Shown here piece after piece: positions 51,909-61,800 of a DNA stretch of 64,000 nt. Source of the stretch: Saprospiraceae bacterium (GTDB taxonomy: Bacteria > Bacteroidota > Bacteroidia > Chitinophagales > Saprospiraceae); contig JAHCHX010000002.1 of assembly GCA_026129545.1 (NCBI GenBank), positions 558,001 to 622,000 of the forward strand, written 5' to 3'. The translations under genes and the position numbers were made by a program. Below the pieces are notes generated by a model that was given only the letters and a program-made list of their open reading frames with translations, was not told the origin of the DNA and made no database searches. Position 1 is the stretch's first letter; each line of letters opens with the position of its first letter.

Positions 51909-54167
51909 TTATTTGAGAGATTTTTTTAAAGAATCTGCTTCTAATTTACCTCGATTGTAGGTGGTGAGAATGTCTCCCCGGCGGAGCGCATCAGTGAGAA
52001 TCTTTGCCAGTTGGAGGCGGTTGTAAGTGTTTTGCCGAATCTGACGACCCAGTTCTTCATAGTATTTCTGGTCGCGGCGCACCAAGCCGTGTTTTGTCTG
52101 CTCTTCGACGGCCCGGTTGAGGTCACCCGCGACAAATGCTTCGATGGCCGAAGGCGCTGTGAACCCAAAACTTCGAGCCATCACGCGCAGCGCGTCGTCG
52201 GTGCTGCCTTCGAGCAGGCGGCGGATGGCATCTTCGGGGATTTGGGCGTTGCGCAGCGCGGTTTTTAACTGCAGGGTCAGTTCCTCTGATTTTGCTGCGG
52301 CATAGTATGTCAGGCTGCCATAGGTTTCTATTTTATTTGCGAGGTCTGTGTTCCCGGTTTGTGTCAGGATGCAGCGGGAGATGTCCCAGAGTTGTTCTTT
52401 GGAATGCGGCTGCCCGTTCAGCACTTGCTCGGCGGCTTTGCGGCAATCGGGTCGCAGACGGTGGAGTTGGGTTTTTGCAGACTCTTTGATGAAGTTTTCC
52501 CAATCCTTTTTTTCGGCCAATTCATACAAACGCTTGGCATCGCCGACCGGAATCCCGGTGCGGTATTTGAACTCTTCCAAAAGTGCCTCTCGCCCCATTC
52601 CTTTCACATTGCCCTCAAAGGCTGCGTCAACCGCTCCGCCGAAGCGTTTCCAGTCGCCGGGCAGACTTTGTTTTGCGGCGCTTTTCATTTGGTCTTTCAT
52701 GTAGTTTTCGCAAGCCGTTTTGTCGCGCTGCCGAACGCAGGTCTCGAGGCCGTCCCAGTTGATGCGCTCGCCGATGCCGGGTATTTTGCGGGCTTGCTCT
52801 TTGGCTTTGCCGATGCCGTAGTCAATCAGCGAGCGTTTCAGCTGTTCGGGGTCGGACAGGATTTTGCCCTTCGTCATGGGAAAGAACTGCTCCATCTTGC
52901 GGAGCACATGCGGAGGAATCAGGCCGAGTTTTTCGCCGCCGCGAATTGTTTTCTCAAGGTCAAAATCTTTCCAGTCAACCTTTTCGACTATTTTTAACAA
53001 GTTAGGGTCTTTCAACAGACTATAGGCCGCCTCTGCATATTTGATGAACTTCCTGATGTGCTGCACCACGTCGTTTATTTTGTTGAGCATATCATCGAGT
53101 GAATTGGGCGTGACGGCGTGCTGCAACTTTACCATGAACTCACCCACATACTCAAATATTTCCGGCGCTATCATGTAGGCTACCGCCAATATCTGCATGG
53201 AAATTTCTTTGATGCCAAAATACTGTGCGACGATATCAAGCATGGTGACAAACCACTTGCTGAAAGAAACCTTCATGGGAAAAGGTCCCGAAGGTCCGCC
53301 CCCACCGCCGTCGCCGCCACCTTTTTTTCCGCCGTCGGATGCTGTGGCTTTGTCTTTACCACCTCCTTCTTTCCCGTCGCCCGGAGAAGGAGGCTTGTTG
53401 CCTTGCCCTGAAGAAGGCTCTCCGTTAGGCGGTTTTGTTTGATTGTCACCATTGGGCTGTCCTTTCCCGCCACTCGGAAGCCCGACTTTTTTCAAATATT
53501 CTGACCGGAGTTTTTGCATGGCGTCGCCTATCTCGCGGTTTGCCATGAGTCCGGCAAGCCTCCTTTCCAGTTCGTCGCCAGTTTCGCCCGCGGTTATGCT
53601 GTCCCGCTCAAGGCCTTCTTCATCCGATGGCTCACCGGGCATTTTGCCTATGTCGCCCATTTTTCGCTCCGCCCATTCGCCGAATCTTTGCAGGCCTTGC
53701 TTGTCGTCCTTCATGCCTTCGGCCAAAATGCCGTCGCGTATCAAGTCCCCTTCTTTGATGCCTTTGCCCGGCTCGAAAGTGAAGGAATACACTACGACTT
53801 GGTCTCGGGCTTTGTCGAAAAATGGGTTTTCGACCATCTGCTCCAACCGCTTCAGGTAATTGCCTTGTTCCGATTCCGGCACTGCAAACCAGTAGCGCAA
53901 TTGAAGCGCGCGATACACTACATAAAAACGGTGCTGCGGCTTCCATTCTCCGTTGTCGAAAGTCAAGGGTTTGCCTTGGTGCCTGCCGACCCAAGCATCT
54001 CTGTCTTCTTGTTTGAGATTGAGGAAATCCCGCAAGGCTTTTTCCGGCAGCACATACTCGGAAGCGGAAGTTTGAAAAGGGGCAAAGGAGAGGGGCAATA
54101 ATATAAAGGCGCAAAGGGCCAACAGTGTGCAGGATTTGTTGCATAGGGGGGGGCATAGTTTTTTCAT
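51909..54167 (-). CDS. Large exported protein with Gly/Pro/Lys-rich linker and helical C-terminal half
   Basis: 752 residues with a signal peptide. Residues ~40-220 are acidic-helical (LNLKQEDRDAWVGRHQGKP); then comes a ~70-residue disordered stretch rich in Gly, Lys, Pro and Asp (SSGQGNKPPSPGDGKEGGGK). A hydrophobic amphipathic section (FVTMLDIVAQYFGIKEISMQI) is followed by long helices to the C-terminus. No family recognised. 12 bp before the next operon gene. Confidence 0.75.
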   Translation of the reverse strand: MKKLCPPLCNKSCTLLALCAFILLPLSFAPFQTSASEYVLPEKALRDFLNLKQEDRDAWVGRHQGKPLTFDNGEWKPQHRFYVVYRALQLRYWFAVPESEQGNYLKRLEQMVENPFFDKARDQVVVYSFTFEPGKGIKEGDLIRDGILAEGMKDDKQGLQRFGEWAERKMGDIGKMPGEPSDEEGLERDSITAGETGDELERRLAGLMANREIGDAMQKLRSEYLKKVGLPSGGKGQPNGDNQTKPPNGEPSSGQGNKPPSPGDGKEGGGKDKATASDGGKKGGGDGGGGGPSGPFPMKVSFSKWFVTMLDIVAQYFGIKEISMQILAVAYMIAPEIFEYVGEFMVKLQHAVTPNSLDDMLNKINDVVQHIRKFIKYAEAAYSLLKDPNLLKIVEKVDWKDFDLEKTIRGGEKLGLIPPHVLRKMEQFFPMTKGKILSDPEQLKRSLIDYGIGKAKEQARKIPGIGERINWDGLETCVRQRDKTACENYMKDQMKSAAKQSLPGDWKRFGGAVDAAFEGNVKGMGREALLEEFKYRTGIPVGDAKRLYELAEKKDWENFIKESAKTQLHRLRPDCRKAAEQVLNGQPHSKEQLWDISRCILTQTGNTDLANKIETYGSLTYYAAAKSEELTLQLKTALRNAQIPEDAIRRLLEGSTDDALRVMARSFGFTAPSAIEAFVAGDLNRAVEEQTKHGLVRRDQKYYEELGRQIRQNTYNRLQLAKILTDALRRGDILTTYNRGKLEADSLKKSLK

Positions 54168-54195
54168 AGCAGCGGTGTTTTAGAAAATTTGTTTG

Positions 54196-54591
54196 TCATG
54201 GATTGGACGACTGGCATTCCCAGGCCCAGCCTTTGCCGTTGCAATAGGTATGCACCATGCGCCCCACCCCGCAGCAGTCGGGGCAAGTGACGCACTGGTA
54301 ATAGATGACGTTGCGATACGGGTCGGTGCCGACGTTTTTCCGCACGGTTTTTTCACCGCGACAAGTAGGGCAGTCGTATTGCCGCAAATAGCCTTCTTCG
54401 CAGTATTCATCTTTCACTCTGACGGGGATGTCGCCCACGTTGGTGCATTTTGGTTTTTTGGGGTCAAGCCTGACCCAGCAGCCGCGCGAATCGCTGAGCC
54501 AGCCGGGACCCAGGGCATTGTTGCAATAGGAGAGAAAAAAAATTGAGGTCAACAGGATGTACGGATTGAGCCGGAGATTTTGCTTTGTCAT
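54196..54591 (-). CDS. Lipoprotein with DnaJ-type zinc-finger motifs
   Basis: 131 residues with a lipoprotein signal (LLTSIFFLSYC|NN). Cys pairs CPTCRGEK, CVTCPDCCGVGRM and YCNGKGW resemble the CxxCxGxG zinc-binding repeats of DnaJ, but on an exported protein. 28 bp upstream of the 752-residue exported protein. Perhaps a periplasmic folding or redox helper. Confidence 0.7.
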   Translation of the reverse strand: MTKQNLRLNPYILLTSIFFLSYCNNALGPGWLSDSRGCWVRLDPKKPKCTNVGDIPVRVKDEYCEEGYLRQYDCPTCRGEKTVRKNVGTDPYRNVIYYQCVTCPDCCGVGRMVHTYCNGKGWAWECQSSNP

Positions 54592-54664
54592 TTTTGATGA
54601 GGGTTGAAAGTGGGAGTTAATTCTTTTTCAGAAAAGCAAGCCCTTGATAGAGCAGTTGTTTTGT

Positions 54665-55258
54665 TCAACGAATCCGCGTTAGTTTGAGGGAGTACTTTAT
54701 CTCGCAATCGTAGCGTCCTCCTCTTCTAATAATATAGCCCGTGATCGTATTCATATTCTGGACAGTAAAATCATTGTCAGCGATTTTATCTCGTTTCAAT
54801 CTGTTGCCAATGAGGGTTATCGAATAGTGCGCTCGCCTTGAACTGCGTTGGCTGATGTTTTCTGTCAGAAAAACTCCGTTTGGGTCGTGTTCAATCTTCC
54901 AAGCTTCCTCCAATACTTCTCCGGGTGTGCCGCAACCTTCCCGCGTATGTGACTTGTATGTCAGTTCTGCCTGCCAGTTGCCTACCAAATCGGATGCCTT
55001 TACACCTTTTGATGTTCCCGCAGGCGATGCCAGCACAGTTTTGGGAGAAGTATTTACTAGTTTTTTGTTCTCGCTCTCCAATTCGGCGACTCGACCTTTC
55101 AGCGATTTGTTCTCGTCTTTCAAGTCTTTGTTTTCTTCTTTGAGGCGGGCTATCAGTTCTTTGGCGATTTCCGTGTCGTTTGAGGGAGAAGCGGTAGGCT
55201 GGCAAGAAGCCGCCCACAAAAGGCTGAGCAGGAGGGAGAGTGTGTTTTTCATTTTCAT
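54665..55258 (-). CDS. Coiled-coil lipoprotein
   Basis: 197 residues. A lipoprotein signal ends LLWAASC|QP, then a heptad-rich coiled coil (ARLKEENKDLKDENKSLKG, LESENKKL). A globular ~110-residue C-terminal domain starts VGNWQAELTYKSH, of the GxW lipocalin-like style. Probably anchored in the envelope as part of the same operon. Confidence 0.7.
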   Translation of the reverse strand: MKMKNTLSLLLSLLWAASCQPTASPSNDTEIAKELIARLKEENKDLKDENKSLKGRVAELESENKKLVNTSPKTVLASPAGTSKGVKASDLVGNWQAELTYKSHTREGCGTPGEVLEEAWKIEHDPNGVFLTENISQRSSRRAHYSITLIGNRLKRDKIADNDFTVQNMNTITGYIIRRGGRYDCEIKYSLKLTRIR

Positions 55259-55302
55259 AATTGTGTTAAAATGGTTGACAAATCATGTGAGGCAATCACA
55301 CC

Positions 55303-55779
55303 TCAAATCTTCGAATAGGTCACCTCGATGTTTTTATTCAGCAACGGCCCAATCTTGTCTTTGATAGCATCCATTGCTTTTTTGCTTTCAAATACCGCGC
55401 ACTGGTCGAGGTCGGCGCGCATCCCGACTAAGGTGCAGCCGATTGTCTCGCTGGTGTAGTTGCCGATGTGGATTTGGATGTTGGTACGATTCGGCACATT
55501 TTCGAGTTCTATTCGCCAGCCTTTGCTGCCATCCTCCCTGACGAAGCCGGTGTAGCGGCCATCGGGGATGGTGCTCATGCCATTGATGTTGGCTACCCAG
55601 GGGAGTTCGAGGCTGTAGCAAAGGACTTCGCCGTCGAGCACTAGATAACCCATGATGCACTGGTCGCTGACGGCTTTTCGCTGAATTTCGATTTTGGAGC
55701 TACCGGGTTGGGTTTGTTCGGCTGCGCACAGCGCGGCACACACGAGCAGGAGGGTTGTTTTTAGCAGAGAAGATTTCAT
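55303..55779 (-). CDS. DUF5675-family exported protein
   Basis: 158 residues with a signal peptide. The DUF5675 pattern is clear: LCYSLELPWVANINGMSTIPDGRYTG split, then RIELENVPNRTNIQIHIGNY and GCTLVG. The family is often found near phage or secretion genes; activity unknown, with an L,D-transpeptidase-like appearance. Confidence 0.8.
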   Translation of the reverse strand: MKSSLLKTTLLLVCAALCAAEQTQPGSSKIEIQRKAVSDQCIMGYLVLDGEVLCYSLELPWVANINGMSTIPDGRYTGFVREDGSKGWRIELENVPNRTNIQIHIGNYTSETIGCTLVGMRADLDQCAVFESKKAMDAIKDKIGPLLNKNIEVTYSKI

Positions 55780-55928
55780 GGCAAAAGTTGATTTGGTGAA
55801 CGTGTCGGGTCTGGAGGTGCTGCAAAGGACGGGGTGTTGAAATATCAGCCCAAAGAATCATCCCGCTTGTCAGGGGCTGACGGGTAAGCTTGTCACCCGG
55901 TGACAAAAGGGGGGAAACACAATATGGG

Positions 55929-57131
55929 CTACGCCTGCGGCGTAGGTGGCGGGGTTTTCTCTTGGGCATCCATCCATTCTCGGATGTTGTTGAAAAGCGC
56001 CTCTGCTTGTTTCTTTTCGGTGTTGCGCTGCATGGCTTTCACGAGGTCTTCCCGGTGCTCAAAAAGCGCCTCCTCGAAGTTCATGTTGCTTGGCTCGATT
56101 TTCAACCGGTATTGCCCGGGGTTGCCATATTCAAATAGAATCCGCCGGATTGCCTGTACAGATTCATTGTCTTCGTCGGCTTGGTTCACTTCTTGCCATG
56201 CCTTCGAAAAATCGAGCAGTATGCGGCGGAAGTAGTTGTACCCGTTCAAGTCCTCGTCCAGATGTACCCATCCGTTTTCGGGGCTGGTTATGCGTCGGGC
56301 TGCGAAAAGCAGCAGGTTTTTGAAGTTCATGGGAGAAAGGAAAGCGGTGTATCGCTGGTCTCTGATTTTCAGATGGACGACCCACGAATACTTTTCTTTC
56401 CCCTCAAAAAACAAGCGTAAATGCGTCGGGTGCGGCAGGCTAAATTCTTCCACCCCCCAAGAAGTGGCTAATGCGAAACACAGCATCATCAGCAAACCAT
56501 AGGAGGTTAAAGTCAGCCATTTTTCGCTGTCACCCAGCAAGCTTTTTAGCCAAGAAGAAACTTCAGGCAGTTGAACAAGCAGAATAATCACCATCGCAAA
56601 AGATGAAAGCCAAGCCAGAAGTTTGTAACCACGATAATAAAAGGAACGCCAAAAACCGATGCCCAGAGCAAATATTGTCGGCAAAGAAAAAAGTACGTCG
56701 GGCCACCACAACAGGTTTTTAGCTTCATCTAAGGCAATATGATACATGTTAGAATACCAAAACAACATGAGTGTGGAGGCAGCCACTAACCCGGCAATAG
56801 ATAAAACAATAGGTTGCCACCAGCGCTGGCGAATCCTGTCGGGAGAGTAGTCAAAGTGCTGGATGGCCAGTAAGTAAAGCAAGCTGTTGATTGTGCTCAA
56901 CAAGCTAAACCCCACTTCAAAGAGTAGAGGAGATACCGAGGATTCCATAAAGCTCCACACACCCACGACTGCCCATACGCCCATCGCTCCGGCCAAATAG
57001 GCTAAACCATAATCCTTTTTCCCTTTAATCGGCCCATGCCGCAGAATATGCCGCCAGATTGAAAACAGCGCGAGTGCGGAAAAAACGGAAATGACGATAA
57101 GGCCGAGATAATAATTCGCGTTGACATTCAT
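55929..57131 (-). CDS. Polytopic membrane protein with cytosolic C-terminal domain
   Basis: 400 residues from the ATG at 57131. Seven hydrophobic helices in the first ~230 residues, then a soluble domain (HLKIRDQRYTAFLSPMNFKNLLLF, GWVHLDEDLNGYNYFRRIL, MNFEEALFEHREDLVKAM). It resembles the membrane half of 7TM sensors, but no kinase, cyclase or response domain is seen. First gene of the operon and divergent from the sigma-factor gene, suggesting a sensor or regulator. Confidence 0.65.
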   Translation of the reverse strand: MNVNANYYLGLIVISVFSALALFSIWRHILRHGPIKGKKDYGLAYLAGAMGVWAVVGVWSFMESSVSPLLFEVGFSLLSTINSLLYLLAIQHFDYSPDRIRQRWWQPIVLSIAGLVAASTLMLFWYSNMYHIALDEAKNLLWWPDVLFSLPTIFALGIGFWRSFYYRGYKLLAWLSSFAMVIILLVQLPEVSSWLKSLLGDSEKWLTLTSYGLLMMLCFALATSWGVEEFSLPHPTHLRLFFEGKEKYSWVVHLKIRDQRYTAFLSPMNFKNLLLFAARRITSPENGWVHLDEDLNGYNYFRRILLDFSKAWQEVNQADEDNESVQAIRRILFEYGNPGQYRLKIEPSNMNFEEALFEHREDLVKAMQRNTEKKQAEALFNNIREWMDAQEKTPPPTPQA

Positions 57132-57264
57132 CGTGACCAAATTTTTGACGTGAACCTGACTCCGCAACCATATATTTGGAAATACCCTGTTACATTTAGT
57201 CGTTACCTTGCGTCGCCTACTATTTTCAAAAAAAATTCACTGACGCCCCGTTCGGCCAGTTTAA

Positions 57265-57876
57265 ATGGCAAAATCATTTCGATTCGACGACGACCCGGAA
57301 CATTGCTTGTCTGCCCTCCGCTCTGAAGACGACCGCTCACTGGAAGCGCTGATAGCCCATTTTCAGCCTGACATCATGCGTCGTTTGAAGAAGTGGGGCG
57401 CATCCCATGCTGAGGCTGAAGATATCTTTTACATCTGTATCGAAGCCTTGCACTGGGCCGCGCAAATGCCCGACTTCCAGTTGACGGATTGCCGGGCATG
57501 GCTGAGAAAGGCAGCTTGGTTCCAATGGCTGAAAGAATTGAGGCGCAAAAAAAGATTTGACAACGGGGTAACGCCGGAGGATTTGGCGGTATATTCTCCT
57601 GAAACGGATGTCCTCATAAACGAGGCCCTCGACAACGTGGCACGCAGAAGCCTGATTTGGGAACACATCGAGCGGCTTAGCGACCGCTGCCGCCGTCTGC
57701 TCATTTTAGCCGTCCGGGAAGAGCGCGGCTACGACGAGATTGCGCGGGAAATGGGCTACTCGGATGCGGATTCCGCCCGTCAACAAAGATTCAAATGCCA
57801 GAAAAGGCTGAAAGAACTGATAGAAAAAGACCCTCGACACCGTCAACTGATGTTTAATGAAAAAGTAAGCAAATGA
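57265..57876 (+). CDS. ECF-type RNA polymerase sigma factor
   Basis: 203 residues. Region 2-like part DRSLEALIAHFQPDIMRRLKKWG with HAEAEDIFYICIEALHWAA; region 4 helix-turn-helix GYDEIAREMGYSDADSARQQRFKCQKRL. Followed by an overlapping ATGA start of the next gene, so co-translated with it. Divergent from the membrane operon (133 bp between), which is the natural target to test. Confidence 0.85.
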   Translation: MAKSFRFDDDPEHCLSALRSEDDRSLEALIAHFQPDIMRRLKKWGASHAEAEDIFYICIEALHWAAQMPDFQLTDCRAWLRKAAWFQWLKELRRKKRFDNGVTPEDLAVYSPETDVLINEALDNVARRSLIWEHIERLSDRCRRLLILAVREERGYDEIAREMGYSDADSARQQRFKCQKRLKELIEKDPRHRQLMFNEKVSK

Positions 57877-58805
57877 ACGCGCATGAGCAAGCAGAACAGA
57901 TAGAGCGCTACTTGGGAGGAGCGATGCTGGAAGCGGAAAAGGTCGCTTTCGAGCGCCAGCTGGCCGAGGATGCCGCATTGGCGAAAGAAGTGGTGCTTCA
58001 ACGCCGCATACACGAGGCGTTGCGCGACAAACGAGGGAGTGATTTTAGGGAACGGCTGCGCCACATCCGGCGAGAAAGGGAGAGGTACTCATCCATAAGC
58101 ATGAAAAAAGCCGTTTACCGGTGGGGGCTTGTGGCAATCTTGCTGGCGGTGAGCATTTTTTTGATTTGGAAATTTGCTTGGCCTGTGCAGTCGCCGACAC
58201 TTTCCCCTCCCGCTCAACCCCAGCCTAAAGAACAGCAAGATGCCCCTAAAAATCCTGATGAACCTATGGCGACTACAAAAGACGAGTTGCCGACCGCCGC
58301 CATGCCTGACCCTCCCAAAAACATTAGCCGAGAAAGACGGCTTGCCCTTGCGAAAGAGATGTTCAATCCCTTATCATTCAAACCTAGGAGCGACAGCCAG
58401 CAAAAATTCACTCACTATGGCTTGTTAGCGCCTGCAATCGAAGCCTTTGTTAAGGAGGACTATAATGTTACCATACAACTGTTGGAGCGTGTGAAAAAAG
58501 GGGATAAAAATTATTTATTGGCTCAGGAAATCGCTGCCCACGCCTGCTTTCTCAAAGAAGATTTTGAGTGCGCGATTTTTCATTTTGAGCAAGCGACAGG
58601 AGGACTCCCAGAAAACATGGCCGAACAACTAGAGGGTAATCTTCTGCTCGCTTATCTGGCGGCCGACAGTATGGACACTCAGCGCGGTCGCACATTATTT
58701 AGCAAAATAAAAAACGAGCCGACACATCCTTTTTACACAAAAACTTCGGAACTCGAAGAAAAAATGAAGGCTTATTCCATCAAAACAAAAGAACCCCAGA
58801 AGTAG
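57873..58805 (+). CDS. Membrane-anchored TPR-like protein, probable anti-sigma partner
   Basis: 310 residues. N-terminal ~75 residues are of anti-sigma style (IERYLGGAMLEAEKVAFERQLAED), then one membrane helix (WGLVAILLAVSIFLIWKFAW), a Pro-rich linker and a TPR-like periplasmic domain (IQLLERVKKGDKNYLLAQEIAAHAC split, FECAIFHFEQA). It overlaps the sigma gene by 4 bp, and its 3' end overlaps the convergent CHAT gene by 34 bp. Confidence 0.75.
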   Translation: MNAHEQAEQIERYLGGAMLEAEKVAFERQLAEDAALAKEVVLQRRIHEALRDKRGSDFRERLRHIRRERERYSSISMKKAVYRWGLVAILLAVSIFLIWKFAWPVQSPTLSPPAQPQPKEQQDAPKNPDEPMATTKDELPTAAMPDPPKNISRERRLALAKEMFNPLSFKPRSDSQQKFTHYGLLAPAIEAFVKEDYNVTIQLLERVKKGDKNYLLAQEIAAHACFLKEDFECAIFHFEQATGGLPENMAEQLEGNLLLAYLAADSMDTQRGRTLFSKIKNEPTHPFYTKTSELEEKMKAYSIKTKEPQK

Positions 58806-61800
58806 GGGTTGGGATATTTTACCCGTATCTCTCGCTGGGCCGATTGGAGGGCAAAATGAATGTCCGTGTTCTGCAATATTTTTCTGTAAAAAATATCCAT
58901 TAACTCTTTGCTTGCCTCGTCGTCAGTCTCCCACAAGCTCACCAGAATATGCCTTGCCCCAGCGATTTTAAAAGCCCTTTGCAGTCCTTGCACTCCTTCG
59001 TCGCCCTCGATATCGCCCAACCCTGTATGACAAGCTGAAAGAAAGACAAATTCGGTCTCTTTCAAGTCTAATTGGCTGATTTCATAAGCGGTCATCGTAC
59101 CGTCTTCCTTTCCGGGCGAGGGGATGTAACCGTCGTCCCAAGCGTGATTGGCGCCGGCAAAAATAAGCCCTGAGCGTATCAAAGGATGTTCGCTGACACC
59201 AAAGGCCAGCTGGCGTTCGCCATATTCTCCCGACAAAAATCCGCGCTCGTGAAAATAGGCTGCTTCTCCTTGTTGGCCGGGGAAAAAATAACCATGCGTG
59301 GAAATGTGCAGCACCGCCGGCGCGGGCGACTGATTGCCCAATTGCTTTAAGGCCGCTTCTGTTGCTGCATCCCCTGTGTATAGTGCGACTTTATACTGCT
59401 TCAATCCTAAAAGTTGGGCTACTCGTTCTGCTTCTTGCTTCGACTCTTCCAAAGCCCCCCATTTGCCTTTTTTGTTTGTGCCACGATTCGTGCTGACGAT
59501 ATCGGTGTTGTAGTCAATGCCTCCGAACACCGCCGCAGTTTTTAATTTAGCGTCAAACATTGTTGAAGTAGAGACGGTCAGTTGTCGGGTGCTGCCAACT
59601 TGAATCAGTACAAAACTGTCGCCCAAATAGCGCGTGTGCGTGCTGTCAATCGGGATAGCGGAAAAGGCGATGCGGTGGAGCCCTCCGGCAGGGGCATAGT
59701 ATATCCTTTTGGCTCGGCTCAGCATCGGTTCCAAAGGTCGCCAAATCAGCTCGTACAAGTTGCTCCCGTTTGGGGCAAAACTGTATAGCGAATTGATGGA
59801 CAAGCCATTGGAATCTACGTTGCTTTGAACGATTTTTTTTAGGTGGCTTTCATCAAAGAGCTTGACGTAGCGGGGCGATTTGTCGCCGGGCAACAGTACA
59901 AGGGCAGCGTACAACACCGTGTCGGTAGGTCGGGGATAGTTGAGCCGAAAGCGTATGAACTCGACTGCCGCCTCGTCAGGTTTCAATTTCGCTTGCACTT
60001 CCTGCCAACTGACTTGCCTGAGTTCTTTGTCAAAGTCTTTCATCGTGCGCACGAGCTGTTTTTCCAGTTGATTTGCTTTGGCTTCCAGTTCTTTCACGTT
60101 TCCTTGCTGGGCAAATGGCTTGGCATATTCGGCAGCAAGTTTCCGGTGACATTCCTTCCATTCTTCATAATGAGACTTTGCGTCCCCATCCGCTCGTTTG
60201 GCATTTTTGTGAAACCGCATTGCAGCTTCTAAAAGAAAGCCTTTGTAAAACAATGCATTGTCATAAATCATCGCTGTGAGCGCATCGTCGTCGTACCGCC
60301 AAGCGTAAGAGTGCCATCTCTCAGTTCTTTCTTCAAACACGTTCATCCATTGAGTCATTTCCCGCTCAGAAAGGTAATTTGCTCCTTGCAGCATCAAATC
60401 TTTGTGAATCTCGTTGGCGCTCAAGGCCGTGTATATGGCTGTAGACCAATCGCCCATCTGGACATAAATGTCGGCAAGATTGGAGAGGCTTCGGAGGTAG
60501 TGCCCTTGTTTTGTCCCTACAATTTTTTTCTTAATGTCGATCGCTTGGAAAAGCAATTGCTGTGCTTCTTCGAGCCTGCCAGTCATATAGTATAGCAGCG
60601 CCAAGTTGTGGAGGGCGGAGGCATTTGCGAGCGTTTCTTCACTTCCGATGCTTTTATAAATCTGCAGGATTTCAAGGTACAGTTCTTCGGACCGCTGCCG
60701 ACGCACTTCCATCCGGACATATAGAAGCGCCAGATTGCCAGTAATCCTGGCGTATTCAGGGTGTTTTTTACCGAACACCTCTTCAGTTGTCTCTTTTGCT
60801 TGCAGAAAGTATTGCTCGGCTTTTTCATCGCCTTGATAGGTCGCATAATACATCGAGCCAAGGTTGTCAAGCACGCGTGCGTATTCGTAGCTCGTTTTCC
60901 CCCAAATCCTCTCGCTGGAATCCAGTGCTTGCAAGTAAAATGCCTCTGCTTTGTCAAACTGACCAATCGCCGCGTAGAACAGTCCTGCGTTGTTCAGCCC
61001 AATGGCGTAATCAGTGCCATTTTTGTCGTATTGCTTGATTAGTTGCAAAGATTCGTGAAGCAAGGGTTCCGCTTCTTCATAACGCCCTGTTTCCCAGTAT
61101 AAAACGGCCAAACCTCCAACACTCTTAAAATACAGCTCGCCATTTTTCCCCATTCTATTTTCGACGGTGTCTCGAACTTCTAAAAACCATTTTTCAGCAG
61201 CCCGATAACGCCCTGTCTTCAAATGCACATTGGCAAGCCCCAACAGGGCACCCGCACGAGGCAGAGGGTTTTTATCCATGAGTTTTTCTCGGAGAGTCAA
61301 ACATTCCCGATAGTACTTCTCCGATTCTGAGTAACGTCCCATTTTCAAATACAACCCTCCTAAGTTGCCAAGAGGGGAAGAATAATCCAAACTGTCTTTA
61401 CGCCCAGATGCCTCTTTAATTGATAAAGCCTCCAAAAGCAATCGTTCTGCCTCCGAATAACGGCTCATTGCCTCGTACAAAACCGCCAAGTTATTTAACG
61501 TCTTCCCGTAGTCAGTGTGTTGTTGTCCTAATTTCTCCTTTCGGATTTGCAAAGCTTTGGTCAGCGCGACCTCGGCTTCTTTGTGAAGCCCCCGGCTCAG
61601 GAAAATAGTGCCCAAATTGTGAAGGCTATACGCAAAAAGAGGGTCTTGCTCGCCAAATCTTTCCAATGCAAGGTCACGAGCCGACTCAGCCATTGGCTGT
61701 GCTTCAAGATAATTGCCCTTTCTCCTAAGGTCGTCGCTTCCCTGTATTAGCTTGATAATCTCCAGACTGTCTTGAATACGCGAAATTTGAGATTGGGCAT

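Noticed and set aside
46870..57131. Zorya defence system
   Set aside because: A MotA-like channel and MotB-like partners are present, but there is no ZorC, helicase or nuclease gene, and the exported partners do not fit.
55929..57131. Histidine kinase
   Set aside because: Membrane half looks sensor-like, but there is no H-box or ATPase domain in the cytosolic part.
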